In this document: in pieces, positions 25,549 through 36,248 of the stretch
Layout: every line of letters begins with the position of its first letter
Numbering within the stretch: position 1 is the first letter of the stretch
DNA from: Jatrophihabitans sp. GAS493
GTDB taxonomy: Bacteria > Actinomycetota > Actinomycetes > Mycobacteriales > Jatrophihabitantaceae
DNA: 64,000 bases
Assembly (NCBI RefSeq): GCF_900230215.1
Contig: NZ_LT907982.1
Span: forward strand, 1,116,001-1,180,000
Direction of reading: 5' to 3'
Translations under genes and position numbers: made by a program
Notes under the pieces: model-generated
The model's database searches: none
Told to the model about the DNA's origin: nothing
What the model saw: the letters and a program-made list of their open reading frames with translations, nothing else

Positions 25549-26493
25549 ATGAAGCGTATTTCCCTAGTTGCGGCTGCCAGCGTGGCCGCCGCCCTGGCCC
25601 TCACGGCCTGCGGCAGTAGCGGCAGTTCCAGCAAGACCAGCACCGAGGCGACGACCGCCGGTGGCACTGCCGCATCGGCGGCCTCCGGACCGGGATCGCT
25701 GATCGTCGGATCGGCCGACTTCGGTGAGAACGTACTGCTGGCCAACATCTACGCCGACGCGATGGCGGCCAAGGGTGTGAAGATCACCAAGAAGCTCAAC
25801 ATCGGCGAGCGCGCAGCGTACATTCCAGCCCTCAAGGACGGATCGATCGACTTCATCCCTGAGTACAGCGGATCGATCCTGTACTACCTCGACCCGAAGG
25901 CAACCGCCAAGAGTCCGGACGATGTCTACGCGGCGCTGCCGACCGCGGCCGGCAGCGACCTGTCGGTGCTGAAGTACGCCGCCGCGCAGGACAGTGACAC
26001 GATCACCGTCACCAAGAGCACGGCGTCGAAGTACAACCTGAAGTCGATCGCGGACCTGTCCTCGGTCGCCAGCAAGCTGACGCTGGGTGCCCCGGCCGCG
26101 TTCCAGACCCGCCCGGATGGGGTACCGGCCCTGAAGTCCGTCTACGGAGTCACCTTCGGCACATTCACGCCGATCTCGGCCTCCGGTTCGATCACGGTCG
26201 ACTCGCTCAAGGGCGGAAACATCGATGCGGCGGACATCTTCTCCACCGACCCGTCGATCGCGGCCAACGACTTCGTGTCGCTGTCTGACCCGAAGAGCAT
26301 GTTCGCGGCCCAGAACATCATCCCGCTGCTCAGCGCCTCCAAGGTGACCTCGACGATCACCGACGCGGCGAATGCGGTCTCGGCCAAGCTCGACACGGCG
26401 ACCCTGGCCAGCCTGGTCACCAAGGTCCAGGTGGATAAGCAGGATTCGGACACCGTCGCCAAGGCGTGGCTGACCAGCGTCGGCCTCGCCTGA
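25549..26493 (+). CDS. Substrate-binding lipoprotein of betaine-type ABC importer (OpuCC/ProX/EgtU-like)
   Basis: A 314-residue lipoprotein: the signal peptide MKRISLVAAASVAAALALTAC ends in a good lipobox (LTAC), then a Ser/Thr-rich spacer and an OpuAC-type receptor domain starting GSLIVGSADFGENVLLANIYADAM. IGERAAYIPALKDGSIDFIPEYSGSILYYL is the family's first ligand-side block and LKGGNIDAADIFSTDPSI the second. It binds a small quaternary-amine ligand and delivers it to the two permeases. An AAGGAGAAT Shine-Dalgarno precedes the ATG, and a perfect hairpin 28 bases after the stop closes the operon. Ligand identity is not readable from sequence. Confidence 0.92.
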   Translation: MKRISLVAAASVAAALALTACGSSGSSSKTSTEATTAGGTAASAASGPGSLIVGSADFGENVLLANIYADAMAAKGVKITKKLNIGERAAYIPALKDGSIDFIPEYSGSILYYLDPKATAKSPDDVYAALPTAAGSDLSVLKYAAAQDSDTITVTKSTASKYNLKSIADLSSVASKLTLGAPAAFQTRPDGVPALKSVYGVTFGTFTPISASGSITVDSLKGGNIDAADIFSTDPSIAANDFVSLSDPKSMFAAQNIIPLLSASKVTSTITDAANAVSAKLDTATLASLVTKVQVDKQDSDTVAKAWLTSVGLA

Positions 26494-26520
26494 CCGATAG
26501 AAGGTTCTCAGCGGCTCGGA

Positions 26521-26555
26521 CGGTGCCGGGTGTTCTCCACGAACACCCGGCACCG
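26521..26555. terminator. Perfect 15-bp hairpin after importer operon
   Basis: CGGTGCCGGGTGTTC at 26521-26535 pairs exactly with 26541-26555 around a 5-base loop. It lies between the convergent receptor and AIM24 genes and may serve both directions. No T-run is present. Confidence 0.8.
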
Positions 26556-26588
26556 GTCGTCTGCGCTGCTTTGGCGGCGAGCGTCCGG

Positions 26589-27323
26589 CTACCGACCGAG
26601 CAGGCCGCCGAGACCGCCGAGGCCGCCGATACCTTCGCGCGGTGACTCGCTCGGCACCACCGCCGAGACCCAGGCCGCGAAGGCATCGGGGTTACGGGAC
26701 TGCAGCAGCACCCGTCCCGGGCCGGTGAAGTCGAAGACCCATCCCTCGCCGGATTTCAACGACTGGATCGATCGCCCCTGTGAGGCCCGACGCATCTGGA
26801 AGTTGATGGAGAGGTGATAGGCCACCACGTGGCCGGTGTCGATGGTGACGGTCTCACCCGGCTCCAGGTCGATGATGTCGACCGCGCCGTAGACGCTCAC
26901 CAGCGCCTGGCCCTGACCGGCGGCACGGTAGCCGAAGCCGCCCTCGCCGCCGAAGAGGTTCTGCATGCCGCCCCACTGGGTGTCGATCTCCACACCGTGC
27001 GAATTCGCGATCCAACTGCCGCGGCGCAGGAAGAACGGCTGATCCGGGGTGACGTCGATGGAGATCGTGTCGCCGGGTAGCACCCCGGCCACGTCCACCC
27101 AACCACCCTGCGGGGGCGCGGTGTAGGTCGTGACGTAGTACGAGCCGCCGCCCAGCATGCTCCGTTTCAGCCCGGCCACCATGCCGCCCTGAGACTTCGC
27201 CTCGAGGGTGACGCCTGAGCTGTGCGCGATCATCGCGCCCCCCTCGACCCGCAGCGGCTCGCCGGGCGCGAGGAGGCAGCGCGCGACGGTGAAGGACGGG
27301 TTGTGACGCATCTGGACCTGCAT
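26589..27323 (-). CDS. AIM24 family protein
   Basis: A 244-residue all-beta protein of the AIM24/TIGR00266 family. Typical features are VEGGAMIAHSSGVTLEAKSQGG, GGWVDVAGVLPGDTISIDV, PFFLRRGSWIANSHGVEIDTQWGGMQ and GQALVSVYGAVDIIDLEPGETVTIDTGHVVAY. The fold is TRAP-like, the biochemical role is not established, and yeast AIM24 is mitochondrial. The protein ends in a Gly-Leu-rich tail (GGLGGLGGLLGR). It lies 45 bases downstream of the CtaG-like gene and may be its co-transcribed neighbour. Confidence 0.9.
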   Translation of the reverse strand: MQVQMRHNPSFTVARCLLAPGEPLRVEGGAMIAHSSGVTLEAKSQGGMVAGLKRSMLGGGSYYVTTYTAPPQGGWVDVAGVLPGDTISIDVTPDQPFFLRRGSWIANSHGVEIDTQWGGMQNLFGGEGGFGYRAAGQGQALVSVYGAVDIIDLEPGETVTIDTGHVVAYHLSINFQMRRASQGRSIQSLKSGEGWVFDFTGPGRVLLQSRNPDAFAAWVSAVVPSESPREGIGGLGGLGGLLGR

Positions 27324-27368
27324 GCTGCCTCGGCTATCTACCGCTTCTGCGGATAAGTCGCTACTCGG

Positions 27369-28559
27369 TTAAGAACGCTTGGCCATGTCGGCCAACCACT
27401 GGTTGTAGGCGTCGCGATCGGCGTCGCTGTCGTCGATGTCGGCCGTCTGCGTGGTGATGGCGTCCCGCTCGGGAGAGGAGGCGATGGAGGCGCGCTCGGC
27501 CAGCGTCTGGGCTCTGGCCTGCTCCAGCCAGCTGGCTCGGTCGCGACCGGAGCGCCCGCTCTGACCAAGCCAACTGATGGCCAGCGCCACCATGATCGCG
27601 GCCATGATCGCATCGCCGCCGAACCACATGATGGAGCCGCCGGTCTTGGTGTCACTCAGGGCGCCGACACCGGTCGGAGCCTGCATCGAGATCGGCTCGG
27701 TGCTCATCATCAGAACCACCCCGGTGAAGGTGTCGACGGCCATCGACACCGCCAGCAGCACCCAGCGGATCGGGGTGGAGAGCTGCCAGCGCAGCGGCTC
27801 GTCTCCGAGGATCAGGGCGAAGAACTGGCAGCCGACCAGCAGGTAGACCAGATGCTCGACCTGCGCGGCCCAGGTGTGCTCCATGATCACGTTCATCACC
27901 CCGGTGAGGTGCGAACCGACGATGACCGCGGTGTAGCTGGCCAGCGCGACCGGCGGCGAGGTGAGCAGCGAGACGACTGATCCGCCGACGACCGCGCGGA
28001 TTCTGCTGGCCGTCGGCTCCGCCGCCGCCTGGCTGGCCAGCTTGAGCGGGTGGCCGAGGACGAGCAGCGCCGGGGCCAGCATGACCAGGCTGAGGTGGCC
28101 GAGCATGTGTGCTGAGAAGAGCGCGGCGTCGTAGACAGCGATGCTGCCGCAGGTGGCGAAGATGACCACCGCCAGCCCGCAGTAGAACGCGACGATGCTG
28201 CGGATTGGCCAACGAATATCAGGGTGTCTGCGTCGGTGGTGCAGCAATGCAGTGAGGTACGCGGTGGCCAGGATGGCGACGACACCCACTGCGACGCTGT
28301 TGAGCTGCCAGCTGGTGATCAGCCGGGTGCCGAGCAGCGTTGCCCCGGTGGGGGAGGCGCCGCCACGGAAGAGGCTGTCGCTCATCGAGTCGTGCGCGCC
28401 ATGGCCGCCGGCGCTGCGGCTCATGTGGCGCAGGACATAGACGCAGAGCGTGACCAGGATCCCGGCGGCGAGGATCCAGGCCAGGAGGGCGATGTCGGGC
28501 AGCCCGGTGCGGCGCGCTGCCGGCTCGGGCCGCTGGCCGGTCTTGGTCGGAGCACCCAT
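27369..28559 (-). CDS. CtaG-like (caa3_CtaG) integral membrane protein
   Basis: A 396-residue polytopic membrane protein. The frame continues upstream, but the ATG at 28559 shares a base with the TGA of the preceding gene and gives MGAPTKTGQRPEPAARR followed by the first helix (IALLAWILAAGILVTLCVYVL). IRSIVAFYCGLAVVIFATCGSIAVYDAALFSAHMLGHLSLVMLAPALLVLGHPLKL is the caa3_CtaG family core with conserved His residues, and VMNVIMEHTWAAQVEHLVYLLVGCQFF follows. Family members are linked to cytochrome oxidase copper assembly. The last ~70 residues are a charged cytoplasmic tail. It is third in an operon with a COG4315 lipoprotein and a hemerythrin-like protein. Confidence 0.88.
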   Translation of the reverse strand: MGAPTKTGQRPEPAARRTGLPDIALLAWILAAGILVTLCVYVLRHMSRSAGGHGAHDSMSDSLFRGGASPTGATLLGTRLITSWQLNSVAVGVVAILATAYLTALLHHRRRHPDIRWPIRSIVAFYCGLAVVIFATCGSIAVYDAALFSAHMLGHLSLVMLAPALLVLGHPLKLASQAAAEPTASRIRAVVGGSVVSLLTSPPVALASYTAVIVGSHLTGVMNVIMEHTWAAQVEHLVYLLVGCQFFALILGDEPLRWQLSTPIRWVLLAVSMAVDTFTGVVLMMSTEPISMQAPTGVGALSDTKTGGSIMWFGGDAIMAAIMVALAISWLGQSGRSGRDRASWLEQARAQTLAERASIASSPERDAITTQTADIDDSDADRDAYNQWLADMAKRS

Positions 28560-29335
28560 CAGGGTGTCCCGGTGGGGGTGAAGGCGGCGAGGTCGTGGAT
28601 CCCGAGCGTGGACTCGATCGCCGATACCCGCTCCACCATCTGAGTCAGCGTGTTCGGTCCGAAGAGGCGATCCTGCTCGGAGGCGAACCGCTCGGCCAGC
28701 AGGCGCCAGGTCGCGTCCGGCGTGATCTCGCGGAAAGACGGAAAGATCACCGTGTCCTCCCATGCCTCGTGTGGTTCGTACATCCTGACGAACGCGTCCA
28801 GATCGGTCCGCAGAGCCGAGCGGGCGGCGGCCGTGCCGAGCCCGTCGGCGGTGACATCGAGGATAGTCGCGGTGAGGTGGCGGCCGCGGTCGTGCTGGGC
28901 CTGAAGCGTGGTGACGATGTCGATGGACCGCCCGGCGGCGACCAATCGGGGAAACACGTAGGCCTCCTCCATGCCTTCGTGGTAGCCCTCGATGAAATCG
29001 CGAATCAGTTCAGCGGCGTCGGAGACCGCCGTGGCCAGCAGCGCCGCTGCGACCGCGGCAACGGGCGCGTCGGGCCCGAGCCGACGGCTGGACTCCCGGT
29101 AGCAGAGCAGGATCCGCTTGAGGAGGCCGTGGTCGTACATCAGCTCCTCGTTGGCGCTCACCGGCGGGATTGGCTCGGGGTCCGGCTGGACGGCGGCGGT
29201 GATCGCGGCCCCGGCGCCGGCGCCGACCACCACCCCGATCCCGGCGCCCGCCACCACGCCGATCCCAGCGCTGAGCAGGCCGCGCCGCGACACACCGGCG
29301 TCGCCGGCGGGGGTCGTCATGGTCGGCTCACTCAT
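28559..29335 (-). CDS. Tat-exported hemerythrin-like (HHE) protein
   Basis: A 258-residue protein with a Tat-type leader (VSRRGLLSAGIGVVAGAGIGVVVGAG). The mature part is an alpha-helical HHE domain with ligand-type residues in order: LMYDHGLLKRIL, EGYHEGMEEAYVFPRL, LQAQHDRGRHLT and YEPHEAWEDTVIFPSF. This is the H...HxxxE...H...HxxxD/E pattern of hemerythrin folds that bind a di-iron centre and sense or hold O2 or NO. The start overlaps the lipoprotein stop (ATGA) and the stop overlaps the CtaG-like start, so the three genes are translationally coupled. Export next to a CtaG-like protein suggests an oxidase- or redox-linked envelope function. Confidence 0.88.
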   Translation of the reverse strand: MSEPTMTTPAGDAGVSRRGLLSAGIGVVAGAGIGVVVGAGAGAAITAAVQPDPEPIPPVSANEELMYDHGLLKRILLCYRESSRRLGPDAPVAAVAAALLATAVSDAAELIRDFIEGYHEGMEEAYVFPRLVAAGRSIDIVTTLQAQHDRGRHLTATILDVTADGLGTAAARSALRTDLDAFVRMYEPHEAWEDTVIFPSFREITPDATWRLLAERFASEQDRLFGPNTLTQMVERVSAIESTLGIHDLAAFTPTGTP

Positions 29336-29850
29336 GAGCGGTCCGAACCGGTGGTGACGATCTCACCGTCGGCCCGGATCGTGTACCAGGGGCCGCCATT
29401 GAGGAAGAGCGCCTGCCCGCGGGCGTGCGTGCGGTCGGCGTCACCGGTGTAGAGGTAGAGCGGCCAGCCACGGAAGGTGACCACGTTGAAGCCCTCCGAG
29501 CCGACCACCCCGAGATCGGACGCGGCCACGCCGCCGGCCGCGATTGCGGCGCCGTCGCTGCGCAGCGGGGGCCAGATGCCGGTGCAGGCGCCGGTGCAGG
29601 TGACGACCGCGTGGTGGTCCGGGGAGAAGACGTAGAGCGCCCGGCCGCCGCTGCTCAGCACCGCGCCCAGGCCTGGGATCTGCTGGGTGGTGATGACGGG
29701 GTGGGGGGCCGGGGTGGCGACGACCAGCGGGTCGGCGGCGGTCTTATCGCTGCCGCAGCCGGTGAGCAGTCCGATGAGCCCGACGAGAACCACCGCGAGC
29801 AGGGCGGCGAGGACTCTCCCGGAGGCTCGGCGCACCCCGGGTCTCGTCAC
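29332..29850 (-). CDS. COG4315-type secreted-repeat lipoprotein
   Basis: A 172-residue lipoprotein. The signal peptide VLAALLAVVLVGLIGLLTGC ends in a lipobox (LTGC). The mature part has two repeats typical of COG4315/Lipoprotein_15 proteins: LGAVLSSGGRALYVFSPDHHAVVTCTGACTGIWPPL and LGVVGSEGFNVVTFRGWPLYLYTGD. The Cys pair in CTGAC and the W-P-P-L motif are hallmark residues. The function of the family is unknown, though a redox or metal role is often suggested. It is the first gene of the leftward three-gene operon. Confidence 0.9.
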   Translation of the reverse strand: MTRPGVRRASGRVLAALLAVVLVGLIGLLTGCGSDKTAADPLVVATPAPHPVITTQQIPGLGAVLSSGGRALYVFSPDHHAVVTCTGACTGIWPPLRSDGAAIAAGGVAASDLGVVGSEGFNVVTFRGWPLYLYTGDADRTHARGQALFLNGGPWYTIRADGEIVTTGSDRS

Positions 29851-29933
29851 GTTCTCGATTCTCCCACCGTCGCCGGCGGCGGTTTTCGGCGAGCCAACCC
29901 GGCATGAGAGTGGTACGCGTCACATGCGGCTGA

Positions 29934-29959
29934 GGAACATGAGCGGACCCCGCTCAGTT
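29934..29959 (+). promoter_or_regulatory. SigH-like dnaK promoter with overlapping HspR-type inverted repeat
   Basis: GGAACA (29934-29939), 17 bases, then GTT (29957-29959) fits the SigH-type GGAAYA-N17-GTT consensus. The spacer holds TGAG-N9-CTCA (29940-29956), the core spacing of the HAIR operator (CTTGAGT-N7-ACTCAAG), extended here to TGAGCGG-ACC-CCGCTCA. It lies 114 bases before dnaK. Dual SigH activation and HspR repression is known for the mycobacterial dnaK operon. Confidence 0.6.
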
Positions 29960-30072
29960 CTTTTGACATGGGCCAACGCTGAGCGGCACGATAGCAAGGC
30001 GCTCGACGTTATCTCCCTGAGACACGTTCCAACAGACAGCAGCAGACGATCACATATAGAAGGAGCTTCACA

Positions 30073-31931
<1,859 letters not shown>

Positions 31932-31935
<4 letters not shown>

Positions 31936-32618
31936 CCGAGCCGTTCTCTGGGTCCTCGGCGCGGGCTGACTCAGCCCGCGCCGGGGAGTCCCGGCCAGAG
32001 CAGGACGAGCCGGTGGTGATTCGTGACAAGCGGCGCATCGACCCCAACGGCGAGACCCCGCTGCACACCGAGGACCCGCTGCAGGCGGCCGAGGAGGCGT
32101 TGGTCTCCGACGAGATCGTCGAGGCCGAGCGCCAGCTGGCCGAACGGACGGCTGACCTGCAGCGATTGCAGGCCGAATTCGCCAACTACCGTAAGCGGGT
32201 CGACCGCGACCGGGTCATCATCGGCGAGCAGGCGGCCGGCAAGGTCGTGGCGGCGCTGCTGCCGGTACTGGACGACATCGACCGCGCGCGTCAGCACGGT
32301 GATCTCGACGGTGCCTTCAAGGCCGTGGCCGATCAACTCGACGGCATTCTGGCCAAGTTCGGGCTTGCCTCATTCGGTGAGGTGGGCGATCCGTTCAGCC
32401 CGGAACTGCACGAGGCGGTCATGCACTCGGAGAGCGAGGACGTCCAGGTGCCGACCTGCACGACGGTGATGCGCCGGGGCTACCGCCAGGGCGAGCGACT
32501 GCTGCGCCCGGCGATGGTCGGCGTGAGCGATCCGGTTGATCCGGTCGTCGCGGGCCCGTTCGAGCCCGACTCCGATGAGTCCGCCGCGCCTGACCCGGTC
32601 GAGGAGTCCGGAAGTTAG
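31932..32618 (+). CDS. grpE: Nucleotide exchange factor GrpE
   Basis: A 228-residue cofactor that releases ADP from DnaK. GTG 31932 overlaps the dnaK stop. It has a ~45-residue variable acidic lead, a long coiled helix ([31 protein letters not shown]), the [20 protein letters not shown] block and the C-terminal beta domain with [18 protein letters not shown] and [20 protein letters not shown]. The C-terminal extension is acidic and Pro-rich. Length and order are normal for actinobacteria. Confidence 0.98.
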
Positions 32619-32677
32619 AACAGGCGGTAAAAGTAAGGGTGAATTACCCGATAGAGCATTCGAGGAGGTGACGTCTG

Positions 32678-33946
32678 GTGAGTACCAAGGATTGGCTCGA
32701 GAAGGATTACTACAAGGCGCTGGGCGTCGACAAGAAGACGCCGACGGCCGACATCAAGAAGGCGTATCGCAAGCTCGCGCGTGAGCTGCATCCGGATAAG
32801 AACCCGGACAACGCCAAGGCCGAGGCGCGTTTCAAAGAGGTCTCAGAGGCCTATGACGTCCTCTCCGACGATGCCAAGCGGCGCGAGTACGACGAGCAGC
32901 GTGAGCTCTTCGCCGGCGGCGCCTACCGCGGTGGGTTCCCCGGTGCGGGCGGGTCGGCCGGTCCCGGCGGCGGCTCCTTCGATGTCTCCGATCTCTTCGG
33001 GAACAACGGTGGTGGTGCCGGGAATCTCGGTGATCTCTTCGGTGGCCTCTTCGGGGGAGCCGGCGCGACGGGTGGGGGTGCCGGGCGTCAGCGCCCGGCG
33101 ACCCCGGCCCGTGGCCAGGACGTCAATGCGCAGCTCTCACTCGGTTTCGAGGAGGCGGTCAGGGGAGCCACGCTGCCGCTTCAGTTGAGCGGGCCCGGCG
33201 CCTGCCAGACCTGCCACGGAAGTGGCGCCAAGCCTGGAACCGCACCCAGCCAGTGCCCGCAGTGTGGCGGCTCGGGGTATGTGAGTCGCAACCAGGGTGC
33301 CTTCGGTTTCAGCGAGCCCTGCCGCGACTGCCAGGGAACCGGACGGGTCATCGACTCGCCCTGCCCGGACTGCCGCGGCACCGGAGCCACCAACCAGACG
33401 CGCACCATCACGGTGCGGGTGCCGGCCGGCATCCGGGACGGCTCCAAGCTGCGGGTGGCCGGGAAGGGGATGCCGGGCTCGCGGGGCGGGCCGGCGGGTG
33501 ACCTCTTCGTCACGGTCAACGTCGGGCCGCACCCGATCTTTGGTCGCAAGGGGGACGACCTCACTCTCACCGTGCCGGTCTCCTTCGCGGAGGCCACGCT
33601 CGGAGCCACCCTTCGGGTCCCGACGCTGGATTCGACGGTGGCGCTGAAGTTGGCGCCCGGTACCGCCTCCGGACGGACGCTGCGGGTGCGCGGCCGTGGG
33701 GTGAGCACCAAGTCCGGCTCGGGTGATCTGCTGGTGACGGTCGAGGTTGCCGTGCCGACCTCGCTGACCGATGCCGAGCGGGCCGCCCTGACCGCCTACG
33801 CCGAGCTGGCCACCGAGGATCCCCGGCCGCAGATCAGCGCGGTGCTCGCTGCGCGGGCAACTCCGGCCGCCGCGAATTCCGCCGCGAATTCCGGTGCCAA
33901 TTCTTCAGCCAATTCAGCCGATGGATTCACCGGGGCGGAGAGTTAG
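32678..33946 (+). CDS. dnaJ: Hsp40 co-chaperone DnaJ
   Basis: A 422-residue type I J-protein. GTG 32678 follows the strong GAGGAGGTGA. The J-domain ([34 protein letters not shown]) has the HPD motif; a long Gly/Phe region (residues ~85-140) follows. Four zinc-binding CxxCxGxG repeats are seen: [24 protein letters not shown] and CPDCRGTG. The C-terminal substrate domain ends in an Asn/Ala/Ser-rich tail ([18 protein letters not shown]). It stimulates DnaK ATPase. It lies 59 bases after grpE and two bases before hspR. Confidence 0.98.
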   Translation: MSTKDWLEKDYYKALGVDKKTPTADIKKAYRKLARELHPDKNPDNAKAEARFKEVSEAYDVLSDDAKRREYDEQRELFAGGAYRGGFPGAGGSAGPGGGSFDVSDLFGNNGGGAGNLGDLFGGLFGGAGATGGGAGRQRPATPARGQDVNAQLSLGFEEAVRGATLPLQLSGPGACQTCHGSGAKPGTAPSQCPQCGGSGYVSRNQGAFGFSEPCRDCQGTGRVIDSPCPDCRGTGATNQTRTITVRVPAGIRDGSKLRVAGKGMPGSRGGPAGDLFVTVNVGPHPIFGRKGDDLTLTVPVSFAEATLGATLRVPTLDSTVALKLAPGTASGRTLRVRGRGVSTKSGSGDLLVTVEVAVPTSLTDAERAALTAYAELATEDPRPQISAVLAARATPAAANSAANSGANSSANSADGFTGAES

Positions 33947-33948
33947 AA

Positions 33949-34326
33949 ATGTCGCACTCTATGCCGGTTCCGGAGGATGCGCCGGTCTTCGTAATTTCGG
34001 TTGCTGCTGAGTTGGCCGGAATGCACGCCCAGACGCTGCGCCAGTACGACCGACTCGGTCTGGTGACGCCGGGTCGCACCGGTGGTGGCGGTCGTCGCTA
34101 CTCGGCGCGCGATGTGGCGCTGCTGCGTGAGGTGCAGCGCCTCTCACAGGACGAGGGCGTCAATTTAGCCGGGATAAAACGGATCATTGAGCTCGAATCG
34201 CACGTCGAGGCGCTGCAGCGGCGGGTGACCGAACTGGCCGACGATCTGCGCCGGATTTACGCGGAACTAGATGCCCGACGCGCTCCATCTACGGCCCTGA
34301 TGGTCTGGAAACCTACCCGGCGATGA
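33949..34326 (+). CDS. hspR: MerR-family heat-shock repressor HspR
   Basis: A 125-residue repressor. VFVISVAAELAGMHAQTLRQYDRLGLVTPGRTGGGGRRYSARDVALLREVQRL is the MerR winged-helix DNA-binding domain in its HspR form (family lengths are 125-150 aa). The C-terminal coiled coil (IIELESHVEALQRRVTELADDLRRIYAEL) mediates dimerisation. HspR with DnaK as co-repressor binds HAIR elements; candidates lie upstream of dnaK (29940) and clpB (43411). It is the last gene of the operon. Confidence 0.97.
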   Translation: MSHSMPVPEDAPVFVISVAAELAGMHAQTLRQYDRLGLVTPGRTGGGGRRYSARDVALLREVQRLSQDEGVNLAGIKRIIELESHVEALQRRVTELADDLRRIYAELDARRAPSTALMVWKPTRR

Positions 34327-34397
34327 CTTTTAGTCCGCCATTGTTAACGTCGTGTGACGTCGGGTAAAAATTAGTGGAGGAAAAGAGGCCTGACCAC

Positions 34398-34450
34398 TTG
34401 TGAGCTGGCTTACTCGGCAGTAGCTTCGGTCAGTAGCCGCACGGGGCGGT
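34398..34450 (+). promoter_or_regulatory. Promoter and 5' hairpin of Pro-Thr-linker protein 1
   Basis: TTGTGA (34398-34403), 17-base spacer, TAGCTT (34421-34426). Ten bases on, CCGC-ACGGG-GCGG (34437-34449) forms a small hairpin at the expected 5' end of the mRNA. The spacer ends CTTACTCGGCAG, nearly identical to that of paralogue 5. An AAGGAG lies ahead of the ATG at 34507. Confidence 0.75.
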
Positions 34451-34506
34451 GAAGCATCGAGACGGTTTGTCCGATTTGGTGCTTAGTATCACCGAAGGAG
34501 TAGTAA

Positions 34507-35895
34507 ATGGAGCGCACGCTTATGCGTCGAAGAGCCATTAAGTCAGTTGCGGGGGTGACTGTCGTCGGGCTTGCCGCAGGCGTCACGGCCGCACTCATGG
34601 GCGGTGGATCGGCCGCTTCGGCCGCCACCATCAACGCCACCATCAACACCACCTGCACGATTCCGGTCGCTGGGGCCGAGGAGTATGCAGCCAACATCAG
34701 CGCCACGATCCCTGACACCGCCAAGGTTGGTGACTCGGTAACGCTGCAGAACTTCAAGATCAGCATCCTGCTGAACGTCGCCACCACCGACGCCCTCCAG
34801 ATCCTGGGTGCTACCACCCTCGAGGGCTCGATCACCGCCGGCGCCACGCTGACCAACGCGTCCCCGTCGAACCTCTCCATCACGGCCACCGTTCCGGTCA
34901 CGGCCGTTCCGCAGGACCAGGACGCGAACGGTGACGGCCCGGCCTTCACCATCACGGCCACCGGCCCGTCGCCGACAGCCACGCTGACGTCCGCCGGCAC
35001 CGCCACCCTGACGGCCACCACGGTCGCCGCGGTCTTCAACCCGAAGAACGCCGCTGGTACGAGCGTCCTGCCGGTTGCCAAGCAGAACATCCCTTGCACC
35101 TTCGACAGCGGACAGAGCCTCGTCCTCGGCTCGATCCCGGTCGCGGCTGCCGCCACGCCGACCCCGGTCCCGGTGACGCCGAAGCCGACTCCGGTCGTCA
35201 CCCCGGCTCCGACGCCGGTCGCCACCCCGGTTCCGACTCCGGTCGTCACACCGAAGCCGACTCCGGTCGTCACCCCGGCTCCGACGCCGGTTCCGACTCC
35301 GGTCGTCACGCCGAAGCCGACCCCGGTCGTCACTCCGGCTCCGACTCCGGCTCCGACGCCGGGTGGCGGCACGCTGACCCACATCAACTTCACCGCGAAC
35401 GGCACGATCGGTCTTCCGACGATCAGCGGTTCCGGCAAGGTTGGACCGGGTCTCGTCTCGACGGACGTCAACCTCAAGGGTGGCACCTTCACCGGTACCA
35501 CGACCCTGCCTGACATCACCATCAACGGCAGCCTCGCCGGCTTCATCCCGCTGACGATCGTCTCGTCCTTCACCCAGCTCGGCCCGCTGACCGGCCAGCT
35601 CGCACCTGGTGCGACTGACCTGACGGCCGACCTGAAGGCGAACCTCGGCGTCAAGTCCGTCAAGGCCCTCGGCATCCTGCCGCTGACCTCGGGCAACTGC
35701 ACCACCGCGTCGCCGGTGAGCATCCACCTCGCGTCCAACGGCAAGGGCCAGTTCAGCCCCTTCACCGGTGGCACCGTGAGCAGCACCTTCGCGATCGGCA
35801 AGCTGGCCAACTGTGGTCTGCTCACCGACATCCTGAACGGGATCTTCCCGGGTAACGCCAACACCCTCACGCTGAACCTGGTCACCCAGGACTGA
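34507..35895 (+). CDS. Secreted two-domain protein with Pro-Thr linker, paralogue 1
   Basis: A 462-residue exported protein, first of six paralogues. Residues 1-39 form a signal peptide with RRRAIKSV, a possible twin-Arg motif, and a cleavage-like SAASA. The N-terminal domain (about 40-215) begins [19 protein letters not shown] and ends near [12 protein letters not shown]; Cys50 and Cys197 may pair. It resembles, by my recollection, the DUF6801 family. A ~70-residue PT/PV/PK linker (35149-35361) follows. The C-terminal domain ([19 protein letters not shown] to the end) has Cys398 and Cys436 and blocks [18 protein letters not shown] and [18 protein letters not shown]. There is no LPXTG or membrane anchor. 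The function is unknown; a surface or matrix protein is likely. Confidence 0.93.
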   Translation: MERTLMRRRAIKSVAGVTVVGLAAGVTAALMGGGSAASAATINATINTTCTIPVAGAEEYAANISATIPDTAKVGDSVTLQNFKISILLNVATTDALQILGATTLEGSITAGATLTNASPSNLSITATVPVTAVPQDQDANGDGPAFTITATGPSPTATLTSAGTATLTATTVAAVFNPKNAAGTSVLPVAKQNIPCTFDSGQSLVLGSIPVAAAATPTPVPVTPKPTPVVTPAPTPVATPVPTPVVTPKPTPVVTPAPTPVPTPVVTPKPTPVVTPAPTPAPTPGGGTLTHINFTANGTIGLPTISGSGKVGPGLVSTDVNLKGGTFTGTTTLPDITINGSLAGFIPLTIVSSFTQLGPLTGQLAPGATDLTADLKANLGVKSVKALGILPLTSGNCTTASPVSIHLASNGKGQFSPFTGGTVSSTFAIGKLANCGLLTDILNGIFPGNANTLTLNLVTQD

Positions 35896-35953
35896 GTGGG
35901 TCCCCGCAAGACACCAGCAAGGCAGTAACAAGTAGTTCGTAACACAGCTAGGC

Positions 35954-35999
35954 CAACGTGGCCGGCACCAGGACCAGGTCCTCGGTGTCGGCCACGTTG
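35954..35999 (+). terminator. Terminator of paralogue 1
   Basis: CAACGTGGCCG (35954-35964) pairs exactly with 35989-35999, with an inner GCACC/GGTGT extension. It starts 58 bases after the stop. The same arm sequence ends paralogue 2 and, in variant form, paralogue 5. Confidence 0.8.
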
Positions 36000-36057
36000 C
36001 GTTGTGGGGCCTGCTCGTGTGACCTTCCTCGTGTGACCTTCCTCGCGTGACGCTGCG

Positions 36058-36193
36058 TACCGACAAAAATAACCTTGTGCAGGCAAAGGTTTACTGGTTG
36101 TTCGCTGCTGGAAAAAGAATTAAGAAATACTTCATTTCAATTTGTGAGGGTGGGCACACGGCCGTAGCTTCTCCCTAGGCCGCATGGAGCGGC
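36058..36193 (+). promoter_or_regulatory. Promoter, upstream conserved block and 5' hairpin of paralogue 2
   Basis: A block at about 36058-36100 (AACCTTGTGCAGGCAAAGGT within it, an inverted AACCTT/AAGGTT) is nearly identical to one upstream of paralogue 3. An A/T-rich tract leads to TTGTGA (36142-36147), a 17-base spacer and TAGCTT (36165-36170). The hairpin GCCGC-ATGGA-GCGGC spans 36179-36193. RBS AAAGGAGAG precedes ATG 36249. Confidence 0.75.
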
Positions 36194-36248
36194 AGAGCAG
36201 CGGGTCAGCCCCAGCATCCCGACTGCTCGGCATTCAAAGGAGAGAACC

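Noticed and set aside
34421-34506. Riboswitch in the array leaders (GEMM/c-di-GMP or ydaO/c-di-AMP)
   Set aside because: I compared the hairpin and flanks with the consensus cores I remember; neither the tandem GNRA/tetraloop pattern of GEMM nor ydaO conserved strands is present, and the leaders are too short.
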